Positions 43,600 through 52,852 of a stretch of DNA of 64,000 bases are shown piece after piece (within the stretch, counting starts at the first letter, position 1; every line of letters starts with the position of its first letter). The stretch is from SZAS-7 sp964514655 (GTDB taxonomy: Bacteria > Chlamydiota > Chlamydiia > Chlamydiales > FEN-1388): contig CAZEQY010000001.1 of NCBI GenBank assembly GCA_964514655.1, positions 1-64,000 of the forward strand, read 5' to 3'. Under the pieces are notes generated by a model. That model worked only from the letters and a program-made list of their open reading frames with translations, searched no databases and had not been told where the DNA came from. Made by a program: the position numbers and the translations under genes.

Positions 43600-46500
43600 T
43601 ATGACATACTTGGTTGTAATTTCTTCCTTGTATCGCGCGTTTCAAGGAACAGAAGAATCGGCGCTGCAATAAAGAGCGACGAGAGTGTTCCCAAGAATAC
43701 GCCAACCGCCATTACAAACGAGAAGGCAAACATCGATTTACCGCCCAAGAAGACAAGGGTAAGTAGCACTAACAGTGTGATACCGGATGTCATCAAGGTT
43801 CTAGAAAGCGTTGTATTTAGAGCGTGATTAATGATTTCTCTAAAGCTCTTCTTGCGCATGAGACGCATATCTTCACGCACACGGTCAAAGACGATGATGG
43901 TATCATTTAGCGAGTAGCCAATAATCGTCATAAGCGCGCCTATGACCTCAAGGTCAATTTGCACCGGAAGTCCCATCTTATTGGCAATAGCTGCCACGCA
44001 TACTGTCAAGATAACGTCGTGGACAAGGCCAAGTACCGCCGCACATGCAAACTTCCACTCAAAGCGGAAGGCGATGTAGACAAGTACCGCAACAAGTGCA
44101 AGGCCAAGGGCCCATATTGCGTTATTGCGCATTGCATCAGAAAACTGACCGCTCATTTGCGTCCAGCCTGTTGCTAAGCTTTGAAGCTGAGATTGCTTTA
44201 CCTTAAGACCTGTAGATTCTACAGCTTTTACAAGCCATACAATGCGAGGATTTTTCTGAAAGTCGTATGAAAACTGATCTTTATCAGAAGAAAGCTCTAC
44301 CGGCATCCCATGGAAAGGTTTGCCAGCTTGATCAACGCTAATGCCAAGCTGAATTCTCAAGTAGTTTGGTCTGCCAAGCTCACGAATTTGAAACTCTTTG
44401 CTTGATAAGCCTTGCTTAAGAAGTGCATGTGACACACGCTCGCGATAGTCAACAGATTTGCCGGAGGTTGTCTTTGCTTCTTGTAGATCAACAACAAGTG
44501 AGTAGCCTCCCGTAAAGTCCATACCAAAGATAGACTTATACTGCATGCTCATGACGCCAACACCAACTGCAAGCACAATACCTGTGATGATAAAGGCTGG
44601 CTTTGTATACTTTAAGAAGTCAAAGTTTGTGGCTTTGATCCACTCTGACATTTTGAGCTCTGTGTGCTCTGGATTTTGTACCCAGCCGGCAAAGAAGTAG
44701 CGTGTCATAAAGAGCACCGTAAACATCGATGCTACGATACCAATTACGAGCGTTACAGCAAAGCCGCGGATAGGGCCTGAGTCAAACTGAAGCAGAATAA
44801 GCGATGCAATGATCGTAGTAAGGTTAGAGTCTAAGATCGCGCTAAATGCTTTTTTGTAGCCAAGGTGAATAGCAGATGCAATTCTTCCTGAGATCTTAAA
44901 TTCTTCGCGAATACGCTCAAAGACTAAGACGTTAGCATCAACTGCCATAGCAACAGTAAGGAGCATACCTGCAATACCCGGCAAGGTAAGTGCCATCTCG
45001 ATGTTCTGCATAACAGCCCAAATGATAAGCATGTTAAAGAGAACAGCAACACTTGCAACAACACCGGCAAAGCGGTAGTAGCCGATCATACAAGCTGCCA
45101 CTAAGCAAATAGCAACGATAGATGCCATGATACCAGCATAACGTTCTTGTTTTCCAAGCTCTGGGCTTACGTTTTGCTCAGACAAAATTTTTGGTGTAAA
45201 GGAAAGTGATCCTGCCTTTAGGTCTGTAGCGAGCTTACTTACTTCACGCTGGGTAAAGTTACCGCTGATCATAGCATGATCGCGTAAAGAGGCATTAAGC
45301 GTTGGGTATGAAATTACCTGACCGTTCAGGATTACTGCCATGCGCCAGCCATTGCCAGGAGCAAAGGCTTCTTTTGGAGTTCCAACAATTGCTTCTTCAG
45401 AAAACTGTGATGTCCAGTTATAAAAGTCATCTTGTGGACTTTGTGAACCATGAGCACGTCCTGAAGAATAGGAATTCTTTACGCTAAAGAGCAATACGTT
45501 ACCTTTTGAGGGGTCGTAGTTTGTCTGGATATTTTCAAGACTTGAACCATCTAGGGCATAGTTTGCAAAGGTGATCATCAATGGATGGCCTCTAAAGTGC
45601 CAATCAGCCGGCTCATCGCCGCGCTCTCGAGCTATCATCGACAATGAATCATCAAAGGTGCAAGCTGGAACAAATTCTGCAGGGTTTGCTAAGCGAAGGC
45701 CTGCATCGTAGAGAATTTGCGCACTATCCTTAATGCCTGTGTTGCCAGAAGAACGAGCAGCAGCTGTCTGCAGCTTGTTATAAGCTATCTGGTTAATCTG
45801 ATCTGCATCTTTTTGGTTTGTAACGACAGCTTCGTTCCAGATATCTTGTAAAAACTCATTTACATCTTTTGCAAGACTTGAGTTTGCCGGGCCATACTGC
45901 TCGTTCACTATATAGAAGTACATAGCAGACGCTTTGATAAGCTCTGCAGCAGATAAGCCTTGAGCACCGGGGAAGTCAATTACAATCGTAGAGTTTTCAA
46001 TACGGATCGTACGTTCTGATACGCCCATTTTGTTAATTCTCTGGTAGAGTTCATTAACAGCTTGGTGAAGCTCAGCGGGATCTGTAACCGGCTTATTTGC
46101 CTGATCAAGAAGTGCAATTCTAACGCTTTTACCGCCAGAAAGGTCTAAGCCCCAGCGAATAATCTTGCTATCATCGCCACGGAAGTAGGCGCTACATGCA
46201 CGTTTAAAGTTTGCAAAGTAGGCATTTTCTATTGGAGATGGCACTGTAAAACGCGCAGACTTATCAAGGCTTACTTGAGCTGCTTGATAGGTTTCTTTTG
46301 CACGAAGTACATCTTCTTGAATAGCATCGTTAATACGATTTTCTGTGATGATACGCTGCTCAACGTCAGAAAACTCTAAAGTAGCAAACTCTCGGCTACC
46401 AAGCACCACAAAATCTTCGCGTGAAGCTTTGAGTAGTGTTGAATAGTAGTCATCAAGTTCAAATACAAAGTCACGTGCAAATTCAGAGGTGTTGCCAAGA

Positions 46501-48161
46501 GCTTGGCCTGAATAGCCGATAAAGCCCCGCTTTTGTAAAAGCGAGTTCAGTCCTGCAATGTCGCGGCTGAAGGCTTCAGCTTCTGGGCTGCCAGGAAAGC
46601 GGTTGTATTGATCAATGATATTCTGCATGCCGCGAAGGATCACGTAGATGGAGCTATGGCGAAGACCTGTAAATGGTGTATCGCGAGTCGGCGCTACTAC
46701 TAAGAGGCAAAGACGTTTTTGGCTAGCAGTTGCAGCTTCATAGCCTGCAGCATCAAAGATCGGAAGCTTGTCGTGAGTAAGGTCGTTATGTGTTGGCTTC
46801 CATTCATGAGTAATTTCATGAAGCGCGCTTTCAGACACTGTCTTTGCTATCTGGCGAAGATCAAGTGCCATCACGCTTTGAGCCGCTGGCAAGGTGTTAA
46901 GGTTAATGCGATAGTCACTAAAACCTTGCGCAATTGTCTCATCGCAATTTTGCTGCACACGTGCAAGCTCATTCATGACGAGGCGGTTAATGTCTTCTTG
47001 CTGAATTTTTTGAAATTCTGTTTTGCCAGGTGCTGCGCGAAGGGCAGCAACATCCGGATGAAGACGCATTGTAATAGTATCACTTGCCCAATCTAGTACT
47101 AGTTCCTTAATAAGAGGGTTTCTTTGAGCGAGTGTAAGGGTATAGACGCTTGATGCTGAGCTATTTTTTTGACGCTCATCTTTTAGCCATTCTTGAACCA
47201 TCTTACGAGAAAGTGGTTTTAGCGCATTTTTTTGATTGCCGGCATGTGCCTGCAATGCGCCAATTGCTTTATCTAGTACAGAAATTTGGCCCTGCACAGC
47301 TTCTGCTTTTGCAAGCTGCTCTTGGTCTAAAAGCTCGCGCTTTTCTTCTTTTGCTTTACGCATTTCGCTAAAGGCAAGTTTTTCTCTTTCTAAACTTGTC
47401 TTTGTATCTTGCATCTTTGCTGTAAGGCGATTTACAAGACCGGAACTATCCGGCAAGTCGCTTTGGTAGAAGGCTGTAAAGTAGCGGTTTGCAAAGTCAG
47501 ATCCGGCAAAGTTTTCAGATACCTTTGCAATTTTGCGGGCTAAAAAGATGATAGCCTCGCTACTATCTTTTTCATCTAATGCCGAAAGAGTCTCTTGAAC
47601 TTGAGGAGATGTGCCACCAAGCACCTGTGCGATGCCGCTAAAGCGGTCGCCAACTAGGTCAAAATAGAAGTTTGTAACCTTACCAGCTTCTTGCTTAGGT
47701 GCAAACTGGAATAGCTGTTCTGGAGTTTTTTCATTAAAATGAACACCCACATTGCGCAAGATGCGTACGGTATTGTCTTGGCTTGATTCGTCAAGCAACG
47801 AAAGCTGAGCCGGAACAAAAGGAATTAAGGCACCAGCTCTTGGCAAAAATTGGCTAAATGTCTTTCGTTCATTTTCATCTGCAAATTGTACAGAGATAAC
47901 TGTAGGGTCATCTTTCTGTAAAGCAACCTGCTTAGGATGTACTCCAAGTAGCTTTGAATAGGCATGAATCCACTCTTCAGATTCATTTTCAAGAGCATTT
48001 ACCCTTTCTGATATCTGTGTAGCCACACCCATAGCATACTTTTGATCGATAGGCTGTTTAAGCGGCTTCGAATAAAAAATAATGGTTGGGAGTATGTTGT
48101 AGAGAGTAAGAACGATTACGGCGATGATAACGAAAAACTGCCAGCGTTTTTGCTTTTCCAT
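43599..48161 (-). CDS. secDF: Fused protein-export subunit SecDF
   Basis: Single 1520-residue SecD-SecF fusion that uses the proton gradient to help Sec translocation. One N-terminal membrane helix is followed by a very long periplasmic region (about 40-1000), including a SecD P1 domain with RWGLDLSGGKSVRIAL near 690. SecD helices follow around 1030-1190 (MLLTVAMAVDANVLVFERIR). SecF starts near 1220, with GMDFTGGYSLVVDLQ and later IGYSLNDTIIVFDRVREDM. It is larger than E. coli SecD plus SecF (about 940); the extra length is mainly N-terminal to P1 and includes a coiled-coil-like stretch around residues 245-300. Own RBS region upstream; followed by recJ. Confidence 0.95.
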   Translation of the reverse strand: MEKQKRWQFFVIIAVIVLTLYNILPTIIFYSKPLKQPIDQKYAMGVATQISERVNALENESEEWIHAYSKLLGVHPKQVALQKDDPTVISVQFADENERKTFSQFLPRAGALIPFVPAQLSLLDESSQDNTVRILRNVGVHFNEKTPEQLFQFAPKQEAGKVTNFYFDLVGDRFSGIAQVLGGTSPQVQETLSALDEKDSSEAIIFLARKIAKVSENFAGSDFANRYFTAFYQSDLPDSSGLVNRLTAKMQDTKTSLEREKLAFSEMRKAKEEKRELLDQEQLAKAEAVQGQISVLDKAIGALQAHAGNQKNALKPLSRKMVQEWLKDERQKNSSASSVYTLTLAQRNPLIKELVLDWASDTITMRLHPDVAALRAAPGKTEFQKIQQEDINRLVMNELARVQQNCDETIAQGFSDYRINLNTLPAAQSVMALDLRQIAKTVSESALHEITHEWKPTHNDLTHDKLPIFDAAGYEAATASQKRLCLLVVAPTRDTPFTGLRHSSIYVILRGMQNIIDQYNRFPGSPEAEAFSRDIAGLNSLLQKRGFIGYSGQALGNTSEFARDFVFELDDYYSTLLKASREDFVVLGSREFATLEFSDVEQRIITENRINDAIQEDVLRAKETYQAAQVSLDKSARFTVPSPIENAYFANFKRACSAYFRGDDSKIIRWGLDLSGGKSVRIALLDQANKPVTDPAELHQAVNELYQRINKMGVSERTIRIENSTIVIDFPGAQGLSAAELIKASAMYFYIVNEQYGPANSSLAKDVNEFLQDIWNEAVVTNQKDADQINQIAYNKLQTAAARSSGNTGIKDSAQILYDAGLRLANPAEFVPACTFDDSLSMIARERGDEPADWHFRGHPLMITFANYALDGSSLENIQTNYDPSKGNVLLFSVKNSYSSGRAHGSQSPQDDFYNWTSQFSEEAIVGTPKEAFAPGNGWRMAVILNGQVISYPTLNASLRDHAMISGNFTQREVSKLATDLKAGSLSFTPKILSEQNVSPELGKQERYAGIMASIVAICLVAACMIGYYRFAGVVASVAVLFNMLIIWAVMQNIEMALTLPGIAGMLLTVAMAVDANVLVFERIREEFKISGRIASAIHLGYKKAFSAILDSNLTTIIASLILLQFDSGPIRGFAVTLVIGIVASMFTVLFMTRYFFAGWVQNPEHTELKMSEWIKATNFDFLKYTKPAFIITGIVLAVGVGVMSMQYKSIFGMDFTGGYSLVVDLQEAKTTSGKSVDYRERVSHALLKQGLSSKEFQIRELGRPNYLRIQLGISVDQAGKPFHGMPVELSSDKDQFSYDFQKNPRIVWLVKAVESTGLKVKQSQLQSLATGWTQMSGQFSDAMRNNAIWALGLALVAVLVYIAFRFEWKFACAAVLGLVHDVILTVCVAAIANKMGLPVQIDLEVIGALMTIIGYSLNDTIIVFDRVREDMRLMRKKSFREIINHALNTTLSRTLMTSGITLLVLLTLVFLGGKSMFAFSFVMAVGVFLGTLSSLFIAAPILLFLETRDTRKKLQPSMS

Positions 48162-48231
48162 AGTGTCAATTCATTGGTTTTAGTTTAATTAATCTGACAA
48201 AGGGTATCAGATATCCGCCCATCTTGTCCAA

Positions 48232-48266
48232 TAAAAAAATCCGCACCCATGGGATGAGTGCGGATT
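48232..48266 (-). terminator. Rho-independent terminator of the NTT gene
   Basis: On the minus strand AATCCGCAC (48266-48258) pairs perfectly with GTGCGGATT (48246-48238) around an 11-base loop, followed by a T-rich run TTTTTAT. It lies 22 bases past the NTT stop. Confidence 0.9.
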
Positions 48267-48288
48267 GTAAAGAAATACTTAACGTAGA

Positions 48289-49866
48289 CTACGCTGTCGC
48301 AGGGACGGCGTTTGCAACGGCTTCTGTGCGCTCGTTCTGTTTTGCTACTGCAGCATCGACCTTTTTAGAAAGGGCTTTTACTGCGTAGAGCCACAGAACT
48401 GCAACAACAGCAAATACGCCAAAGGCATACGGTGCTGTTACAGAAACGATGTTTGATCCAGCGCCAGCCACAGTAGCAGCAAGCACCATCTGAAGGTTAC
48501 TTTGAACAAAAGCACCGCCAGCTTTACCGGCACGGCCGCCAATAACGTCAACTGCAGCTTTACCTTTTGTCTTAAGCTCATCATCTAAAGGAATGTATGC
48601 CATTTCTTTAGTAGAGTCAAACAGGCTGTACTTGATACCTTTTGACAAGATGATAATGCCGGCACCCAAGAAGGTAGCAGCAGCAACAGGCGTTGTAGCC
48701 ATTGATGCGAGAATAAAGTCTACCCAATCTTTTGCAAAGATAAAGGCAAAGAAGATCACGCCACCAACTGCAATCATGAGCGGAGTTACAGACGCAGCTG
48801 TAAACCAGCTTACGCGGCGAAGAACGTTAGAACCAATCAACCAACCAAACAAGATTGTGAAGATACCTGTAAAGGTAGAGTAGTTACCCATAAAGGCGTT
48901 GTAGCCACCCTTATCGCCAGCAAAATAGATACCAAGCTGGTTTTTCCATTGTACTTCAACGAGGTTAATAGTCACGCCGTAGGCCATGATCAATAGAGCA
49001 ATCAAACCAAGTTCTGGCGATTTGAAAATAATCTTGCAACTTTCTAGAAGCGATGGCTTTTCTTTCTTCTTCTTCGGAGTGCCACCTTCAGCAGGATCAT
49101 AAAAGCGCTTGTCAGTAAGAACGCTTGTATGCAACCAGCGATAGAGCATCATTGCTGCAATACCAAGCACTACTACTGCACCCATCAAGAGATAGAGAGA
49201 CACTTGCCATGCTTCTTCGTGTGAAGCATAGTATTGCTTAATATCTTCAGAGCAAAAACGAACAGCCTGACCTGAAAGAATAAGTGAAAGGTTTCCAATA
49301 ACGAGGAATAGTCCATAAAAACGCTTTGATTCGCGCATGCGAACAACGTGGTTAGCAAACTGCCAGAACATCAAACCGATCATCGCGCTACCCCAAATTT
49401 CAGAAAGCACGTAGAAGAGTGAATATGACCAGTAGGCATATATGTCGATAAAGCCAGTCATTGCTGGGTATGAGCTTTTTAAAGCTGCGATAGATGCCGC
49501 ACTTGGGTGCAGGCTCTCGAGGTTTGGATATATCAAAAAGGCAAACACGCCAAAGAACACCAAAAATGGTGTTACGACGGCATAAAATACATTCTCCCTC
49601 GACAGGATATTTGTAAGTTTAGCGTAGATAATAACAAAAATAATCGCCGCCGGCGTTACGCAGTACAGCTTTAGAAAGGAAATAGCACCAGCTCCAGCAG
49701 AATTCACAACGATAGTATCTTTAGTGTCGCGAAGCAGCGTGTAGTTAAACAAGATACAAAACATGATGAACGCAAGAGGCAAAAACTTCTTAAGTTCATA
49801 ATTATGAATGGGCCATAAGGCCGCGCGCAACCCGGTAAATTCCGCGGTTTCTTCTTTTTGAGACAT
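48289..49866 (-). CDS. ATP/ADP translocase-type nucleotide transporter (NTT1/Npt1-like)
   Basis: Twelve-segment carrier of the AAA (TLC) family, 525 residues, found in obligate intracellular bacteria and plastids. The family start WPIHNYELKKFLPLAF and FNYTLLRDTKDTIVVNSAGA are typical of the ATP/ADP exchanger subgroup (energy parasitism). Later signatures are VEVQWKNQLGIYF, LFDSTKEMAYIPLDDELKTK and GRAGKAGGAFVQSNLQ. It differs from the two other copies in this window at the RDTKDT site and in the AGAGAISFLKLY segment, which suggests different substrates. TTGGAG precedes the ATG; a terminator follows. Confidence 0.93.
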   Translation of the reverse strand: MSQKEETAEFTGLRAALWPIHNYELKKFLPLAFIMFCILFNYTLLRDTKDTIVVNSAGAGAISFLKLYCVTPAAIIFVIIYAKLTNILSRENVFYAVVTPFLVFFGVFAFLIYPNLESLHPSAASIAALKSSYPAMTGFIDIYAYWSYSLFYVLSEIWGSAMIGLMFWQFANHVVRMRESKRFYGLFLVIGNLSLILSGQAVRFCSEDIKQYYASHEEAWQVSLYLLMGAVVVLGIAAMMLYRWLHTSVLTDKRFYDPAEGGTPKKKKEKPSLLESCKIIFKSPELGLIALLIMAYGVTINLVEVQWKNQLGIYFAGDKGGYNAFMGNYSTFTGIFTILFGWLIGSNVLRRVSWFTAASVTPLMIAVGGVIFFAFIFAKDWVDFILASMATTPVAAATFLGAGIIILSKGIKYSLFDSTKEMAYIPLDDELKTKGKAAVDVIGGRAGKAGGAFVQSNLQMVLAATVAGAGSNIVSVTAPYAFGVFAVVAVLWLYAVKALSKKVDAAVAKQNERTEAVANAVPATA

Positions 49867-50145
49867 ACATACTCCAACAAATTAGGTTAAAATAAGGCAG
49901 CAATCTAATAGAAACATCTATAGTGTGCAAGCACAATTTGCTACCTTGCGTGCTACTAGCATACGACATTTACAAAAATTTTGCAATCTAACTTTTTGAA
50001 GATAAGCGAATTAAGCTGGTACCCCACGTTATTCTATTGATTTTAGAGGGAAAAACGGGTACAAATCAGGATAGTAAAAAAACGGACTCTGGTCGCTTGG
50101 CCGGAGGAAATAATTATAACATAACCCCCTCTGCTTAAATCCTTT

Positions 50146-51540
50146 ATGGACGAAGTACTACATATTAAAGGCGGAAGTCCGCTGATTGGCGAAGTAAAAG
50201 CTGCCGGCGCGAAAAACGCTATGACTAAGCTACTTGTAGCATCGCTACTTTCTGATAAACGATGCACATTCTACAACGTGCCAAATATTGGCGACGTGGA
50301 GGTAACAGTAGCGCTATGTCGCGAAATAGGTATGCAGGTAGAGTGGGATAAAGATGCAGGCGTGCTCCAGTGCGAGACAAAAGAGCTTAAAACTTCCTAC
50401 ATCCCACAGCGCTTTTCAGGCTCAAATCGCATTCCCATACTTATGATCGGAGCCCTTTTAGGTAGAACTGACGAAGACATCATCGTTCCTACAGTTGGCG
50501 GCTGCAAGATAGGTAACCGCGCTGTAGAGTTTCATATCCAGGCCCTACGTCAGCTTGGGGCCACAATTGAGCTTCGCGACATGAAGCGCGAAAGCGCCTA
50601 TTTTGCCCATGCTCACAACGGGCTGCAAGGCACATTAATAAACCTACCATACCCATCAGTTGGCGCCACCGAAAATACAATACTTGCCTCCATAACTGCT
50701 CGTGGAACAACAATCATCAAAAACGCCGCCATTGAGCCGGAAATTGTCGACCTCATCCTTTTTTTGCAAAAACTAGGCGCACACATAAGTATGGACGTTG
50801 ATCGCACGATCCGCATACAAGGCACCCGCAAATTTTATGATGTTGAGCACACCGTATGCTACGACCGCATCGAAGCCGCATCTTTTGGTATGGCTGCTAT
50901 CGGCACGAAAGGCCGCGTATTTGTAAAAGGGGCCGATCACGTCAACATGATAACCTTCTTAAACAAGCTGCGAGAAATCGGCGGCGGCTTTAACGTTAAA
51001 AAAGATGGTATAGAGTTTTACTACGATGGCCCTTTACAAGGCGGTCTACACCTAGAAACTGACGTTCACCCCGGCTTTATGACCGACTGGCAACCTCCCT
51101 TTGTTGTCCTCCTCACACAGGCTGCAGGCACATCTATTGTCCATGAGACGGTCTATGAAAACCGTTTTGGCTTTACAGAAGCTCTAAGAGACATGGGAGC
51201 TGACATTTCCCTCTTTAAGCAATGTCTTGGAGGTAAGCTCTGTCGCTTTTCGTCTCATAGCTTCTATCACAGCATCGCCGTAAAAGGCGAAAGCGTGCTT
51301 TCCGGCAAAAAAATTGCCATCCCTGACCTAAGAGCCGGCTTTGCCTACCTCATGGCAGCTTTGATTTCTAAGGATGAAAGCACAATTTCTGGCCTACATT
51401 TCCTCGACCGCGGCTATGAAAACCTCGTCCAAAAGCTTACAAGCCTTGGCGCAAACGTCCGTCGCACAAATAAGTCGCAGGACCAAGCAACTTCTTTTGA
51501 AGAACAAACTCAACGCCTAAAAGTTGTAGAAGCTCTATAA
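50146..51540 (+). CDS. murA: UDP-N-acetylglucosamine 1-carboxyvinyltransferase
   Basis: MurA catalyses the first committed step of peptidoglycan precursor synthesis. The 464 residues include GAKNAM (catalytic Lys 23), the phosphoenolpyruvate-binding and fosfomycin-target Cys in VGGCKIGNRAVEFH (C120), and IPDLRAGFAYL near the C terminus. Cys instead of Asp at 120 predicts fosfomycin sensitivity, unlike C. trachomatis MurA, which is known to carry Asp. The C-terminal tail beyond the fold (KSQDQATSFEEQTQRLKVVE) is about 25 residues longer than usual. Transcribed alone, away from the NTT. Confidence 0.95.
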   Translation: MDEVLHIKGGSPLIGEVKAAGAKNAMTKLLVASLLSDKRCTFYNVPNIGDVEVTVALCREIGMQVEWDKDAGVLQCETKELKTSYIPQRFSGSNRIPILMIGALLGRTDEDIIVPTVGGCKIGNRAVEFHIQALRQLGATIELRDMKRESAYFAHAHNGLQGTLINLPYPSVGATENTILASITARGTTIIKNAAIEPEIVDLILFLQKLGAHISMDVDRTIRIQGTRKFYDVEHTVCYDRIEAASFGMAAIGTKGRVFVKGADHVNMITFLNKLREIGGGFNVKKDGIEFYYDGPLQGGLHLETDVHPGFMTDWQPPFVVLLTQAAGTSIVHETVYENRFGFTEALRDMGADISLFKQCLGGKLCRFSSHSFYHSIAVKGESVLSGKKIAIPDLRAGFAYLMAALISKDESTISGLHFLDRGYENLVQKLTSLGANVRRTNKSQDQATSFEEQTQRLKVVEAL

Positions 51541-51594
51541 GTCGAACAATTGCGTTATAAAAAATCAAAATACAACACCTGAGTAGGACTAAGG

Positions 51595-51721
51595 TTCTTT
51601 TGCGCTTTTGGGTTTTTGCGTTAAGTTTTTCCATTCTATACATACCTTAGAGGCTTAAAGGTATTTTCGGTAATGTAAGAGTTCAACGCAAAAACGCAAA
51701 AACCAAAAAAGCGCAAAAGAA
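51595..51721. repeat. Long imperfect inverted repeat between murA and epmB-like gene
   Basis: The left arm 51595-51622 (TTCTTTTGCGCTTTTGGGTT then TTTGCGTT) is complementary to 51685-51721, where the AACGCAAAAA unit is present twice. A short inner hairpin, TACCTT with AAGGTA, lies between. It is the only structure in the gene-free stretch 51541-51859 and may end murA transcription or be a small mobile or REP-type element. Confidence 0.65.
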
Positions 51722-51859
51722 GCTTCGTTAAACTTGCATAAATCGGCACTTTAAAGAGCATTACAAACCGTCGTGAAGAAGAAATTTAAGACTCATGGCG
51801 AATAAGATGTACAGCCTTCCCGTTTGATTAAAAAGTTCAAAGATGGGATACTAGCTGGC

Positions 51860-52852
51860 ATGTCACTGCCTGTAACACCACTTTGGCGCGCAATTTTGCG
51901 CCAAAACTTTAGGACACTTCATGAACTTGCTGCGTTTTTAGAGCTTAGCCCTGAACAAGTTAGCGCTCTTGATGATGCAGCTTCTTTCCAAGTTAATGTT
52001 CCAAGGCGCCTTGCAGAAAAATTTGATAAAAAATCTATTACGGATCCTCTTTTTCTACAGTTTGTTCCCCTAAAAATCGAGCGCGACAAGCATCCGAACT
52101 ACGTCGATGATCCCGTGCGCGATGCAAGCTTTGTTCTTGAAGACAAGCTTTTACAAAAATATGACAAAAGAGCCCTTATCATCTCAACATCAGTATGTGC
52201 TATGCACTGTCGCTTTTGCTTTCGCAAAAACTTTGATTACCAAACGCAGGACAAAAGCTTTGCAGGTGAGCTTGAATTCATTCGCAAAAACCCTCACCTA
52301 GAAGAAATCATCCTCTCTGGGGGCGATCCGCTCTCGCTTTCTGATGAAGTGCTAGGCGATCTTCTTAGAAATCTGGCAAATATTCCCCACATTCGCCGCA
52401 TTCGCTTTCACACGCGCTTTATTATGGGCATACCAGAACGTGTGGACAGCTCTTTTTTAGAGCTTTTAAAGAACTGCTCCAAGCAAATCTGGTTCGTTAT
52501 CCACGCAAATCACATACGAGAATTTGACAACGATATCTGGCATGCCTTACGCAACATACAGCTTCTTGGCATACCTGTACTTAACCAATCAGTGCTTTTA
52601 AAAGGGGTAAATGACACGCACGACACCATGCAGGAGCTTTTTTCAGGCCTAATCGACCACGGCATTAACCCCTATTACCTACACGGCTTTGACCGCGTGC
52701 AGGGCTCTAGCCACTTTGAAGTAGAGACTCAAAAAGGACTAGAGTTAATCGACAGCCTTATGACAAGCCTTCCTGGTTACGGCGTTCCTAAATATGTTCA
52801 GGAAATTGCCGGCAAGAAAAGTAAAACAGCTATTACATCCGCTCTACAGTAA
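51860..52852 (+). CDS. Lysine 2,3-aminomutase-like radical SAM protein, EpmB-type
   Basis: Radical SAM/PLP enzyme of 330 residues. The 4Fe-4S motif is CAMHCRFC (Cys at 113, 117 and 120 from this start). The GGDPLSLSDEVLGDLL and IRFHTRFIMGIPERV segments follow, then NQSVLLKGVND and YYLHGFDRVQGSSHFEV, all typical of the EpmB/KamA group. EpmB-type members isomerise lysine for EF-P modification. At about 330 residues it matches EpmB (342) rather than the longer KamA. An in-frame TTG at 51824 is an alternative start. A mini-frame MANKMYSLPV ends exactly there. It converges on argS with a 20-base overlap. Confidence 0.82.
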   Translation: MSLPVTPLWRAILRQNFRTLHELAAFLELSPEQVSALDDAASFQVNVPRRLAEKFDKKSITDPLFLQFVPLKIERDKHPNYVDDPVRDASFVLEDKLLQKYDKRALIISTSVCAMHCRFCFRKNFDYQTQDKSFAGELEFIRKNPHLEEIILSGGDPLSLSDEVLGDLLRNLANIPHIRRIRFHTRFIMGIPERVDSSFLELLKNCSKQIWFVIHANHIREFDNDIWHALRNIQLLGIPVLNQSVLLKGVNDTHDTMQELFSGLIDHGINPYYLHGFDRVQGSSHFEVETQKGLELIDSLMTSLPGYGVPKYVQEIAGKKSKTAITSALQ

